A DNA stretch of 64,000 bases from Turritopsis dohrnii (Eukaryota; Cnidaria; Hydrozoa; Anthoathecata; Oceaniidae): positions 310,001 to 374,000 of the forward strand of contig BQMF02000028.1 of assembly GCA_027922465.2 (NCBI GenBank), given 5' to 3'. The notes beneath the pieces are model-generated. The model searched no databases, was not told the origin of the DNA, and worked only from the letters and a program-made list of their open reading frames with translations. This document shows, piece by piece, positions 33,131-45,000 of the stretch. The first letter of the stretch is position 1. Every line of letters begins with the position of its first letter. Both the position numbers and the translations under genes were made by a program.

Positions 33131-36100
33131 ATGTGTGCTGGAAGCTATTACGCGATATTACAGGTTCTTATATAGGTCATTACACCGTATTACAGGTTAA
33201 GTACATAGATTTTAACAGGCAATTTGTGCTCAATGGACATCTTATATTATGTCGTATGACATTGACGTGTTCTTTTTTTACTGACGGAATGATATTTCAA
33301 AAGCTATATGACGGGTCTTTTCCATGGATGACGGGATATTTCGAGGGCATATGTCGGGTCTTTTTCATGGTAGTGATACACCAAGTCGTTGCCCAAAGAT
33401 TTCAAAGGACCTTTCAGTTGCTGGCCTCCTCCACTTAGTGAAATAAATATCAACAATGTGGAGTTACCTGAACTGTTAAAGAACTTCTTAGAAGCTCTTA
33501 TTTCAAACACTGAAACTAAAAGAAGTTTGAGACTTGTAAACTCAATTGGACAGGATGTGCTTTATGCAACCAGTAATGGCAAAATAAAAACAGTGAAACA
33601 TTTGCAGCTGGGTGTGTTTACAAAAAGGAAAACAGGCTTTAAACTGATGGTTCAATGTCTCAATAAACTTGGACATTCGATTTCGTACTGTGAAGTGAAT
33701 CGTTTCGAAACATTTGTGGCAGAACAAGAATGTCGTAATATTTGTTCTTTGTCCTATGTTCCCAACAATGTACAGCCTTCAACCTTTGTCACTTTTGTTT
33801 ATGACAACTGTGACCATAATCCGGAAACCATCAGTGGCGCTACCATGCATTGCACTAATGGGATAGAGAAATATCACTGGGAAATGAATGCACCACCAAC
33901 TCCTGCAAATCCTCTGAAACGCCGACGCTCCTTCAAGCCCATCCCCATTGAAGTTGCACCATATTACCAACCAAAAGAGAGACAACATCCCCCGACTCTG
34001 TCAAATATTGAACGCAACAATCATCATATTGGAGATATGCTATCAAAACTTGAAAATATCATCTGGGTTATTTCAAGAATGAAGGCAGCTGAAAACGGGG
34101 TGAAGCAGCAAGTTCCAAGTTGGACAGGGTTCTTCAGTGAAACTGCTGGTGCTGGACCAAGGCAAATACACTCAGTGCATTATTTACCAGCCATAAGCCA
34201 GTCTCCTACCAAATTTGAGACAGTCCAGGAGATTCTAAAACAAGTCAAAGCTAAGGCAGAAGCAATTGGTTTGAGCTATGCGGATCTTGTCCTTGATCTT
34301 GCGATATATGCCAAGGCGTTAGAGGTGTTGACTAATCCAATCAATCAAGATCTCCAAAGCTTCATTAATCTTCGAATGGGACCATTCCATGCATGCTGTA
34401 TCTTCATGGCTGTATTAGGGAAAAGATTCGGGTCAGCAGGTCTCAGAGAGATGATTATTGAAGCCAACCTCACTGGACCTGGCAGCGTTGAAGCAGTTCT
34501 CAGAGGAAAGCACTATAATCGTGGCTTCCGTGTTTTGAAAAGGCATTATCTCGGCTAAAACTAGAATCGTTTGAAGATTGGATGCAAGAGATGGGAAAAC
34601 ATGACGTTGTTGCAGCATTTCTTGAGTCAGAAGAGTTGATGCATCTTGTTGAATCACGGAATAAATCTAACATGCAAAAGGTAATAATGGTACTTACGTC
34701 TTAAAAGAATGTCTGAAACTTCAAAATTTCTTCACTTAAAGTAATCAATCCTTTTTCCTTAGGTTGTTAACTGTTCCGAGACATTGCGAGGTTACCTTGA
34801 CAATTTGAAGAGGAAATTCGAAACAACGCATATGGTCCAATGGCAAAGTTTTGGCAAACTTTCTTGGATTTAGTTGAAATTTTGTTGGATTACATCAAAT
34901 CAACTAGAAGTACTGACTGGGAGCTGCATTTAAGTAGCATGGAAAGAATGCTTCCATGGTTTCATGCCTATGACAGGGTCAACTACGCTCGCCATTTTAC
35001 CTATTGTTGGGCTACACTCAAAGATCTTGCACAAGCTAAGTCTGAAATCTTTACCGAATTTCAAAATGGTAACTTCGCTGTAAAGAGAACTGAAGGTGAT
35101 TTCAATATGCTCCCGCCTGATCAAGTCATCGAGCAAACTATTAACAAGGAGCAAAAAGGGCCTGGTGGTATAATTGGTATCGCAACCTCTGTAGGTTCTG
35201 TACAAAGATGGATTTTCTCTAGCCATATCATTGCTGAAATGAGCTGTGACTTCAAAAAGAGCATAGACGTGGACCAACCATCTTCTGGAACAAAAGATCT
35301 GGGAAAAACACGGAAGCTCCACGATGAAGTTATGGTAAATGATTGCTATGAAGTAATCTCTAATTGGGCAAATCCATTTCGAGTTAGTGAACAGCTGGTT
35401 TCAATTAACTCTGGAATATCAGCTCCAGTAGAAGTGGTGAATGACTTGAGTCGTGCAGAACAAGTAGGTTCATCATGTTTGGAAACATTTGTGAACAACT
35501 GTATCAACACAAACGAGGAAAATTTCAACGACCTAGTAAAGAAGAATAACCTTAAGACATTTGACAGTACACTGAAGAAGACAATCTCCAAAGAAAAGGG
35601 ATTAGTGATGGCACCCCGATCTGACAGAGAAACTTTTGCAAGGTTAATGTTGGTATCAAAAGACCGCGAAGTCAATATGAGAGATACCCTTAACTTTGAG
35701 TTAACTCCGTTACCACTATCATTAGCGAATCCAGACGGAACTTTGTCAAAAACAGTCAAATCAAAACTATTCACAGAGCTGTCCAAATCTGCAACAGTTG
35801 TTCAAGAATGTCAGGAAAACAGTGCACCTATATTTGATGGCATGGTGCTCTTCCAATCCTCCTACTCTTTCTACATTTGGTGAAATTGCCGATTATCTAC
35901 TGAAGGAGATGTACAGCAGAAAATGTCGAGTAGTGTTCTTCGTTACCGATTATTATTTGCCTTCTTCCATCAAATCGCTCGAAAGAAGACTACGCTCAGC
36001 AGTTGGATCACTGAGGATCAAAATCTTGCGTCGTGACCAACAAAGGCCAAAATCCTGGAGCAAGTACTTGCAACATCCCGATAACAAGATTGAACTGGTA

Positions 36101-37182
36101 CAATTTCTCATTGATGATTGGTCGCAAAATGAAGGCAATGTCAATTTCCTTTCCAACAGAGAATTATATGTTACATGCAAAGAAGATGCATACTGCATAA
36201 AGGTCAACAGATGTCGCCTAGAAAAACGAGTCACAGAAGAATTGAGGTCATTGCAAGAGGAAGCAGATACAAAGATGTTCTTATGCTCACAGTTTGCGGC
36301 ATCTTTAGGCTTTGAATCTGTTTGTATCATCACAGTAGACACAGATGTTGCAGTATTGTCTCTGTACTTTGCATCAAAAATTGAAGCAAGATTGTATTTA
36401 GAGATTGGAACAGGATCAAAACTTTCCCTGTACGACATGTCTTCAAATTCATTACAAGATGATCTGCTGGATGCGTTACCAGGTATCCACGCATTTTCAG
36501 GATGTGACACCACAAGTTGCCTTAATGGTATTGGCAAAGTTAAATGTCTGAAGTTGGTTAACATGGAGGAAAGGTGGATGATAGCAATGCGTCTTCTTGG
36601 AGCTTCAGATCACCTAAATGAAGGTACACTCGAAACCTTGGAGGAGTTTACATGTGCATTATACGGTGTCAAAGACTGCAGCAAAGTCAATGAAGCAAGA
36701 TATCGATTGTTTACCAGTAAAAGTAAATTTCCCGATCCACCCAAACTACCTCCAACATCTGATGCCCTTAAGCTAGACCTACAACGTGCTAATTACCAAG
36801 CGTTTGAATGGAAGCGTGCTCTCGAACGTAAACATGAATGTTTGAATCCTCAAGATCATGGGTGGAAAAGAACTGAGGAAGGTAATCTAGAAATTAAATG
36901 TACGAGCCAACCAGCTGCACCTGATGCTATCCTTCAATTTGTTTCTTGTGGATGTAAAAAGTCATCTTGCGATAACAATTTCTGTGCTTGTAGAAAGGCA
37001 AACATGAACTGCACGGAAATGTGCAAGTGTAAGCAATGTAGCAATAGAAATGAACAATTTGAGAGTGACTTTACCGAATCTGAAGACTCAGCCAGTGATG
37101 ATTACGATGAATAACTATGAATAACACTTATTTTATACACACTTTGTAAAACAGTACCAAGTGTTAGATGATAAGCACTTTT

Positions 37183-37701
37183 TCGTAAAATTTCCGCAAA
37201 AACCTTATCATATCTTTACTTTTATTCTGGTCCGCAAAATACACAGCTAATTAGTTTTTTGATTTTTTTCTTATGTCAAATGGTGGAACATGATTTTGTG
37301 ATACTCTTTATGTCAATTTACGTGAGAAATATCCCAAGTTCAGGAACTTATAGCTATTTATTGATGAAAAAATAAGGAAAAATAGCAAAAAAACAAGACA
37401 TTTTTGCTGACATCATCAAATCAAGTGACAATACTCAATCAAATTTTATTTAGATTTGTTGTATATCCCATTGGCTAGGTTATCACCAATTTTCAGCCAT
37501 TTAGATGTTGTAGTTTTTATTTTATGAGCCTAATTGTACTTATCACTTTTTGACCAGTTTTTCTAGGTGTATATCCATTCTGGTCTGTAAAATACACATT
37601 GGCAAGAAAATCCAGACTGGCAAACATCATTTTTCTGAAACTCCAATGATATAGCAACACTGTGGTATAGTTAAAAGTTTACCCCCCTGGCTCCCGGACT
37701 A
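37183..37701 (-). repeat. Right 520-base terminal inverted repeat of B
   Basis: The complement of 29536-30060 with few differences. It starts about 70 bases after the end of the B gene, so the 3' end of the transcript would run into the repeat. Confidence 0.9.
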
Positions 37702-37855
37702 ATTTGTATGATTTACTCGATAATCTCTTTATATCGATTTTTTTCGATTAAGCAAGTAATAAAAAACAGAATGAATATTCCAACCTTTTCATCGAAACGG
37801 CAAGCTGGATCACTACGTTCTGTGAAATAAACTTAGACGAATTCAAGTAAAAAAT

Positions 37856-39904
37856 ATGGCTGGCCACGAGGAGGATGAAAGTATTTGTCTTATTCATTTT
37901 TCTAGTGTAAATGACGGAGAATTAAGGTAGTTTACTGATAAAACATTTGAAAAGTTCATTTCTACGCGTACAGATTGGATAAGTATTGATGAAAAAGTTT
38001 AGAGGCTGCGTTAGTATCGTGAAGAGTAGAGTATATACATGAAAACCAAGAAGGGTTGCAGTATCACCCAAAGTGTTATAAATACTTAACTGATGTCACT
38101 AAAATTGAACGGGACAAAAAGAAAAGAGAAAAAAGAATGCCCAAGAAAAACTAAAAGTTAATCAGAGAAAAAGGAAATCATCCCGTCTTAGATTTGCTCC
38201 TTCACAAACAGTAACAACAACAAGTTCTTCATCTTTTCAAGTTCAGTTTTGTTGCCATCATCATTCTATATTATTTATGCAAAAAATCAGAAACGATGAC
38301 ATACAACTGTACACCTCATGTCACCCATGATATTTGCATACAAAATCCATCGCAGGTCCTTAATTTAGCAAAGAATATTGTTTCTGTTAATAAAACGTGT
38401 AAGAACTGTAGACTCTGACATTACTGAAATACCAACATATTTTTGGGGAAAGAAAGTATCACTCATATATCAGAGTATTTTGAACAGAATAACCCCATTT
38501 TGATTGACTCTGATCCTCTCCAGAATTATTTTAGAAATCTTAACTTAGCATATGTCACTTGTAAAATTTCAAAGTTAAACTCCTCAGTTATTTTACCATG
38601 TTGGACTGGTTATAATACAAATTGTGCACAATTCTAATGACATTGTATCAACCATCTCATACCTGCCTATTATAAATGCGCCGATATCTCTACAATAAAC
38701 AAATGTTTAAAAATTGGTGATGTCATTCTTATCAGCTATTTCAAAAGTCTTTCAAAATGCTGGTCTACAAGTAAGTAAATATGAAAAATATTTCTATCAA
38801 TGCAGTATAGCCAAAGTACAATTTATACTTCTATGAAAGCATTATGACCACTTATGGTTAAGGTGCTCCTTATACTGTGTTTGCATATTACATACTGTAG
38901 TGGTTATTTAATGTCTATAAATCACTACATTTAATATATTTGTGACATTAATCATTTTCTTTTAGATCATTATTGAATTGAATTGAATTGAATGCAATTT
39001 TCTTTTTGTTTCTCTGAAAATTAAACTCAAATCACTCCTCTATAGGTGATGTCTAGCCATTAGCATTGAAACTGTATTACTTTCTTTTAAAGTCTGTTCA
39101 AAAAATATGTGCACTAATTTCAGTTACCATGTGGAAACCAGATTTAGCAAATTACATAAATTCCCTTGAGCCTGGTTTTTATATAAAAGCTGAAATCAGT
39201 GCATATAATTTATGAACAGACTTTAATATGGTTTAATTTGAACTTTGTTTACAGGAAATTACTATCAAATTTGGTATTGTTGCACCTGGTTCATGTCGAG
39301 GTGTGATGCCTGGTGAACATTATAATCGTAGTATTCGGGCCCATAAATTGATGTCCGAAGCTCTTAGTCGTTTAAGATTCTAATCCTACTGGCTTCAAAA
39401 GATGATGAGAAGCAAAACGATATATTGGAAAGTCTCCATGAAAATCAATTTGAAGATTTTGAGCAAAGCCCTATTATCAAAGTTTCATTAAAAGGAGTTC
39501 TTCTGAATCAAAGCTGTTTTCATTTTGGAGTGTTTATATAGAAATGGTATAGTTGGTGTTGTTACATTTAAGGGCTACTCTTACAGGAAATTGGGATCAT
39601 CATCAGATAACTTTTAATTCTATGCTTCCATGGTTTTTTGTTACTACAGATATGCATCTTGTTATTGGTTAGAAATGAACATTCTTGATCAAATACATAA
39701 AGGTAAGTTTCATAGCTTATTTCAATGCTCACAGTTTCTTCCTTTAAAAATAAAGTTGTTGTTTTTTCTCAGATTGTGATAATATTAAAACTAATTGGAC
39801 AGTGAAAAGAGAACTGTTATGGATTTACAAACATTGCTTGTGATCAAACAATAGAGCAAATATTTAATAGAAGTAGTAAAGTCAGAGGTGGTATTGTAGG
39901 CATC
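37856..39904 (+). pseudogene. Academ-like transposase D, 5' and central remains
   Basis: Exon 1 (37856-37926) reads MAGHEEDESICLIHFSS, parallel to CFIHN in A and TCIIH in B, and ends in a GT donor. Next, QYHPKCYKYLTDVTK (about 38060-38110) is the second half of the finger. ILPCWTGYNTN (38590) and GEHYNRSIRAHKLMSEALSR (39315-39375) follow. The last part, DQTIEQIFNRSSKVRGGIVG (39845-39904), matches DQVIEQTINKEQKGPGGIIG of B and is cut by the pogo-like element. Many stops lie in between. It is the most decayed of the three copies. Confidence 0.75.
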
Positions 39905-39948
39905 AAAATAAATGGGGTGGGTTGGAAAATTTCCAAAAACCTAATAAG

Positions 39949-39949
<1 letters not shown>

Positions 39950-39980
<31 letters not shown>
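39950..39980. repeat. Poly(G) run of 31 bases
   Basis: An unbroken G tract follows AATAAGC. A similar but interrupted G tract (43232-43252) follows AACAAGC at the other end of the element. It can form G-quadruplexes. Confidence 0.95.
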
Positions 39981-39981
<1 letters not shown>

Positions 39982-40268
39982 CTTAATTTCCGGGGGGTTG
40001 GAAAATGTGAAAAACATCGATTTTCAATGAAATCAGAAGATTTGTGTTCTTAACGTGTTAATGTTACTAGTAACTATATACTATCATACAGGGAACTATG
40101 TTTTATATACAAAAAAGTGATAGGGAAACTTTTAAGCAAAATCCTTCCAGTTTTAAAAAACCTTAAGATTACTACTAGTAACAGTTATATACAAGAAGCT
40201 ATTTTTAAATGGAAACAGTTCTTTCAAAAAATAATCTAATAATGTCATGCAATATATGTATATTGTAG

Positions 40269-43090
40269 CTAAAAGTTATTGATAAAGTCAAATATATTCT
40301 CGTATTCGCGGGCTTGATCAGTTTCGTTTTCAGCATTTACCACTACTTCTTTAACGTTAACGAGTCTCAGTCGCTCCTTCACGTTTCGGCGAGCTATCAA
40401 ATATTGCCTTCTCATATTCCTCATTGCGGGTGCGATCCGAGGGGATGTTTGATCGTTGAGTAGCAATTGACCCATTTCATCAATAAATTTAGCATCATTA
40501 AGGATAGTCCATACCCTCCGAGGTGAATTTTTTTGAAAAAAAATTTTTTTCAATATTTCCTTTCAATTTTTTATTTAAAAACAGATTCTGCAATCAGAAT
40601 TTTAAAATTCCAAATAATTATGGAGTTATTAGCAAAAACCAAAAGGCAAAAAAATCTTTGTTTACACAAGTCATTAATCTCGCTTTATTATCCTTAAAAA
40701 TAAAACCAGGTGGTTTTCTTTATAATTATACACACTATCATTATTCAATGAGATAGTTTTCTAACTTTTCATACATTCCAACATCTCACATTCACAATAG
40801 AATTTGATCGCTATTCAATTTTGTTTACACAAGCGATGGAAGAAGAAAAAATCTTTAAATGTGATTTTCTCTGAAAGTAATTTTAGCTTGATGACCAACA
40901 TTTAAAGAGTTCCAACTCCCCTTGTGAACGAGATATAACCATGCAGGTTTTTTCATTTTGTTCAGTTGGCCTTTGCGCAAAAAAGTTTGCCACATATTTT
41001 GAAAAGAATCAGAATTCGCCCCGTGAGGGAGAGTTGAAGTTAAAGAATCAACGTTTTTATAGGGTCATGAACAAAAAGCTTTATATTTTTGGAAGTAATG
41101 AGTTTTAAAAAAAACTGTGGCAAACTTTTTTCGACAAATGATCATGGATTTCAAAAGTGCAATTTGTTTGAAAACAAAGTGTAATGGAGGGGAGTTGGAA
41201 CTTTTTAATTGAATGCGTTCTAAATTTTACTTTTTTTCTTCTAATTCCTGTCCTTTTCATTTTTAATAAACAAAATATGGATCATTAGACAGATTATTAA
41301 ATAAGGATTCAGAAAATATATACTTTTGATAAGAAAAAATCAACACATTTCAAATTATCAGGGAAAAACTGAAATCATGCTTAGGAGGGTATGGACTATC
41401 CTTAAGAAGATCTGCATCATCTTTAGGGCAAGAAAGAGCAAGCTGAGGAACATTCGGGACTTGAGCAACTGTAATACTTTCTGGAGTTTCCCAACTTTCT
41501 GGTTCTATTGATTCGGCTGGGTTCGTGTCTTCTTGGTCAGATAATTCTTCTTCATCTTCTTCTGGTACCAATTCCTCTCCTTCACAATCAAACAACTCAC
41601 CTCCTTCGTCAAACGGTGCTTCCAGCGGTTCCTCTATAACAGCATCCTTTCGTTTCACTCCTTTCGGTGGTGTTATAATTTTTGCCAACTCCTTAAGGTT
41701 CCTTGGGCTTGGCGTTTCCATTAGCTGCTTTCGGAAATCTACTAATTTCGCGCCAGCCAGTCCGTAAATTCTCTCAGATACCAGATAGTCTTCACTACCA
41801 TCTAATGCATTGGTGACCCAAAGAGTCCTGAACTCTTTCGAATAATCTTTTTCGAGGGCCATGTGACTTTCGTATAGCATTCTCATCATGTCATCCCTTG
41901 ATGGTTTGGGAATAGTCTTTGGATCTTTCTCAAGTTGTTCGATCATCAATTTTAGTTCGCGTTTCCGATACTTATGCTTCAGTTTCGAATGCAAATCGGT
42001 GTCATTTACCTGAAAGTAGAGAAAAAATATAATACAGGGTGTATCAAAAAACTCTTTACGCTGCAGAAACATCATTCTAAATAAAAATATCTCTATAAAT
42101 CGCTGCTGTTAATTGCAATCGAAAAGTTGTAGATTATAAAATATATTACGATGACTTCAAAAGAATAAAAATAACTATCAATTGAAGCATACTTACCTGT
42201 ATATCACCAGTTATTCCACCACCAATGCCAACATAAACGTAACCACGCTTTAAGAGAGCCTGCTTTATTTCAGGTAAAAGATGTACACTATAGTCGTCGA
42301 GGACATAAATGGCGTAGTTTTTTGGTGTAAACAAGTTGAACCGGTTCGGAAGATGAGAAATAGTTTCAAGCATATGCTCAAGTCTATACGATCCCTTAGG
42401 AGCCCATTGATAGTGCATATTGGCAGGCGGATTGACTTTTGTTCGAGTGCCTTTACCTTTAAAGACAAATTCAGGAATAAGTTTCATTGAAGCATCACTC
42501 GCAACTTGGGTATACACAGTGACTCTTTCTCTAGTGAGAGTATAGTTCTCTTTTACATATGTATCAAGACCGGTAAAATTCAATGTTTTTTGAGACGCAC
42601 TCTCATTCCTGTGGAGAGGCATTTGATCTCCATTGATGATTGGAGGATCAACTCCAAATTTGTCAATGAGTAATTTACGAACAGTCCAAATGTTTTTGAT
42701 GTATTCATAAATACGCTCCTCCCGGTCAGCTTGTTTTATTTGGAACCTTTTGTTTGGCTTACGCAGACTCACATTGTATTCTTGCATCCAGCCGCGGATC
42801 CATTTATTAGAGAACACGATTCTTTTTTCTTCTGGGATTTCTGTTTCCTGTTGCATTAGCCATTGTTCATAAAAAATCTTGCATTGCGCTTTGAACATCG
42901 ACTTTGGGAGTCTTGCTTTCAAGCTTGAACGAATGTCAATAAACCAATCGTACATGGCTACGCGAACTTCTGGTACTGACTTTTTCCTTCCTCCTCCTGA
43001 CTGGCGAAACTTTACTTTTGTTGGTGGCTCAAAGAATTCGTCTTTCTCTAAACTATCAAGGTATCTCTTTCCAAGTCTTTGTTACTGTAA
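40269..43090 (-). CDS. Pogo-like DDE transposase, spliced
   Basis: On the minus strand an exon begins after an acceptor near 43090 (GTTACAG) with RLGKRYLDSLEKDEFFEPP. It runs to 42197, where CAG meets a GTAAGT donor; the next exon starts at 42009 after TTTCAG. The join reads GGITGDIQ then VNDTDLHSKLKHKYRK. Motifs include NGDQMPLHRNES (first Asp) and VLDDYSVHLLPEI (second Asp), with GDIQVNDTDLH as the likely third acidic site. The acidic C-terminal part is interrupted at 41402 by a MITE. Without it and one TTAA the frame continues as LLNDAKFIDEMGQLLLND to a stop at 40269. I see no stop inside these exons. A 5' exon with a start codon was not identified; the first Met in this exon is at 42955. 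It would be an otherwise well-preserved transposase. Confidence 0.78.
40502..41401. mobile_element. TTAA-flanked MITE inside the pogo-like gene
   Basis: The 900-base element has perfect 18-base inverted ends GGATAGTCCATACCCTCC (40502-40519) and its complement (41384-41401), flanked by TTAA at 40498-40501 and 41402-41405. Inside are further inverted pairs (AGTTCCAACTCCCC at 40909 against 41196-41210; AAAGTTTGCCAC at 40983 against 41116-41128), so it folds back on itself. TTAA is the target of piggyBac and Kolobok elements. It has no coding capacity. Confidence 0.88.
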
Positions 43091-43274
43091 CACATAACTT
43101 CAGTATAAGAAAATGAGTTACTAGTAAACACAAAAACATCAGTTACACACATGTCTATCGGTGAAAATAAATAAACGGGGGGGGTCTAAATAAGGTCTGG
43201 GGGGTTGGAAAAAAATGGAAAAATTAACAAGCGGGGGGAGGGGGGGGGGGGCTGGCGTTTATTTGGCACACAAG

Positions 43275-43600
43275 AGTACATATCCTTTTAAAGTAAAGAA
43301 TTTAAATGATACATATCATGAAATACACCTCTTTTTGATATAGCTAAAACTACCAAGGAAAGAACGTTTTCTGACAGTTTTCTATGCTTTATAGATTTTT
43401 CTTTTTACAGTGGTAGAAAAGATTTGGATGCAACTAGGATCAATAGGGATGAGTGAGATGTTTTATACACAATGGTTAACCCTTTTGATGAGGAGAGAAG
43501 TCAGCTGATACAGATAGCAAGTGGTGTAGTAGCTACCCAATCTATATCTCAGGATATGAAGAACATTTCGGAGACAGGAAAGCACCTTCACAGACGAGAA
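43275..43600 (+). pseudogene. Academ-like transposase D, continuation after the insertion
   Basis: After the pogo-like element the reading KDLDATRINRDE, a stop, then VNPFDEERSQLIQIASGVVA (43420-43540) matches KDLGKTRKLHDE and ANPFRVSEQLVSINSGISA in copy B. After about 43600 no nuclease or CXC block is found, so D lost the C-terminal half of the gene by deletion. Confidence 0.72.
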
Positions 43601-43775
43601 ATAAAGTCCACGATGATGAAGACATGAAGAACAACTGCTCCGATTAGAATTCATGGTATCAATGACGAGAAATAAAGTCCTTGGTGATGAAGACATAAAG
43701 AACAACTGCACCGATTCGAATTGATGGTATCAACGACGAGAAATAAATTCCATGGTGATGAAGACATGAAGAGAA
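43593..43775. repeat. 70-71-base tandem repeat, 2.5 copies
   Basis: GACGAGAAATAAAGTCC starts at 43593, 43664 and (with changes) 43734. Each unit continues with GATGATGAAGACAT, AAGAACAACTGC and ATGGTATCAA. It lies in the noncoding half of element D. Confidence 0.85.
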
Positions 43776-45000
43776 TGTTACTGCCGTGTGTAGTAGCTTC
43801 CTTTGTGTTGTAATATAGGTTAATGTTAATTATGTTTTGTTTGTTTTATAGTAGTTAAATGACTATAGCATTGTATGCATTGTATATATATCATGAGTTC
43901 CTGTATTATTTAGTCGTATTGTAAAGCGTGTATGTCTCGTGTATTAATTTACATATTGTCTTGTAAACGTCTTATAATTTGGTCTATTATTTCGTTGTTA
44001 ATCGTTTGACTCGCGACAGTTTGTATCGTATGATTTGAATGTTATAAGGGTTGGTCAACTCCTGTGTCCGTCAGTATGTTACAGTAAGCTGTCTGTGCAA
44101 GTGTTTATGTGTTTGCCCACAGTGTTTTAGTAAGTGTTTATGAATGTGATTTGTATATAATCTTTTGCTTGGTTTATGTCTACATTTATTGGTTTAGTTC
44201 TTGTATATTTCTTGTGTTATTTCACTTTAGTTAATTATGTACTTGTATTTTATTTGTAGCCGTCATTCTATGTGAAGACGCGTCAAAACCATAAGGGAAA
44301 CAATACTGTCGTTGTTTCTGTGTCGCCATAAGTTTGGCCAGCGACAGTAACAGAGAAGACTGACTGCTTTTATTCAAATTGATGGTATCGAATAATTTGT
44401 CAGAAGAATGGTTCCATTCCAATCCATCTGCTTCTTTTTTTACTTTGATAGATTGTATGTTATAGACATTTATACTTCGAGGGTACGTGACTAGGGGTTT
44501 TTCGCTGCTGGCTTAGCCACATATTTTAAATGTATATATACGTACAGTACGGGTACGATCTAATTATGTTATTCCTTGTTTGGATCTGATGATACAATGA
44601 AACAGTAAGAGTTGCTAATGTTTGAAAGAGGGAATAAAAACATAGATATCGCATACACTGTGAACAGACGGTGAACCATTATCAAATTGTACCATGAAAT
44701 GTTGTTGTTTTCTAATCAAGAGTGAATATTAGTCGGATAGGTTAATTATGTACACATTTACTTAATAATGCAGCACAGATGTAGCTAATATAATATTCCA
44801 TTGTTTTGGTACCTTCCTATCCAAAATTATGCAGTTATGAAGGTTATTCGATGTTTTCCCGAGTCAGACTCGTTAATTGCACGATTGTTAAAATGTTTTG
44901 ACATTTATACGATAAAAATCACTCCCAACCAAAACAAAACTTTATTTTCAACAAATAATCTCACAAATTTTGAAATCCTTACATTGGTTTTGAAATTTTA
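43776..45000. other. Noncoding right part of element D
   Basis: AT-rich, with no gene seen. The nuclease and CXC coding present in copies A and B would be expected here and is absent. The last 200 bases before 45227 belong to the diverged right inverted repeat. Confidence 0.55.

Larger units (their letters stand above)
30283..37114 (+). pseudogene. Academ-like transposase B: fingers, core, XPG, CXC
   Basis: Exon 1 is 30283-30420 (Lys-rich, TCIIH) and exon 2 30509-30728 (YHRKCYQSYT). A third spans about 30811-31271 (FCFHRSCYRD), and the main body is 33391-37114 with an intron at 34681-34762. The core includes NSIGQDVLYATSNGK, FVTFVYDNCDHNPE, MHCTNGI, RMGPFHACCIFMAVLGKRFG and GKHYNRGFR. In the last frame (35798-37114), the nuclease motifs are FFVTDYYLPSSIKSLERR (about residues 47-64), EEADTK (154-159), VDTDVAVL (180-187) and GCDTTSCLNGIGKVKCL (235-251). 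The CXC domain is at 384-416 (CGCKKSSC...CACRK...CKCKQC). It likely binds the element ends and cuts them in the nucleus. Frameshifts at about 34535, 34828 and 35850, and a noncoding 2-kb gap before 33391, leave it inactive. Confidence 0.85.
29536..37701 (+). mobile_element. Academ-like transposon B with long terminal repeats
   Basis: The element of 8166 bases starts TAGTCCGGGAGCC (29536) and ends GGCTCCCGGACTA (37701), flanked by ATT on both sides (29533-29535 and 37702-37704). It sits inside the left end of D. Its inverted repeats extend about 520 bases and are nearly identical, so it is much younger than D. It carries the same gene type as A: an XPG-like nuclease with a CXC tail. Confidence 0.88.
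39905..43265 (-). mobile_element. Pogo-like element with G-rich ends
   Basis: It interrupts copy D between the codons for GGIVGI and the following block. Both edges contain AAATAAA(T/C)GGGG and GGGTTGGAAAA followed by AAGCGGGG, on the same strand, so the recognisable ends are direct rather than inverted. Only a very short inverted match (CAAAATAAATG against CCAAATAAACG) frames it. It carries a spliced minus-strand transposase and a TTAA-flanked MITE. Exact ends are uncertain by about 10 bases. Confidence 0.65.

Noticed and set aside
30283..37114. Host gene encoding a tesmin/TSO1-like CXC protein
   Set aside because: It lies between 520-base inverted repeats with a target duplication, has two relatives in the same window with their own ends, and is frameshifted.
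29533..37704. 5-bp (AATTT) or TA target duplication for the XPG-CXC elements
   Set aside because: AATTT fits B and AATAT fits D, but A then shows TTAGT against ATAGT. Taking the outer T/A into the repeat gives perfect 3-bp duplications in all three.
41525..41767. Ser/Asn-rich plus-strand frame
   Set aside because: It is the antisense of the acidic C-terminal exon of the pogo-like transposase.
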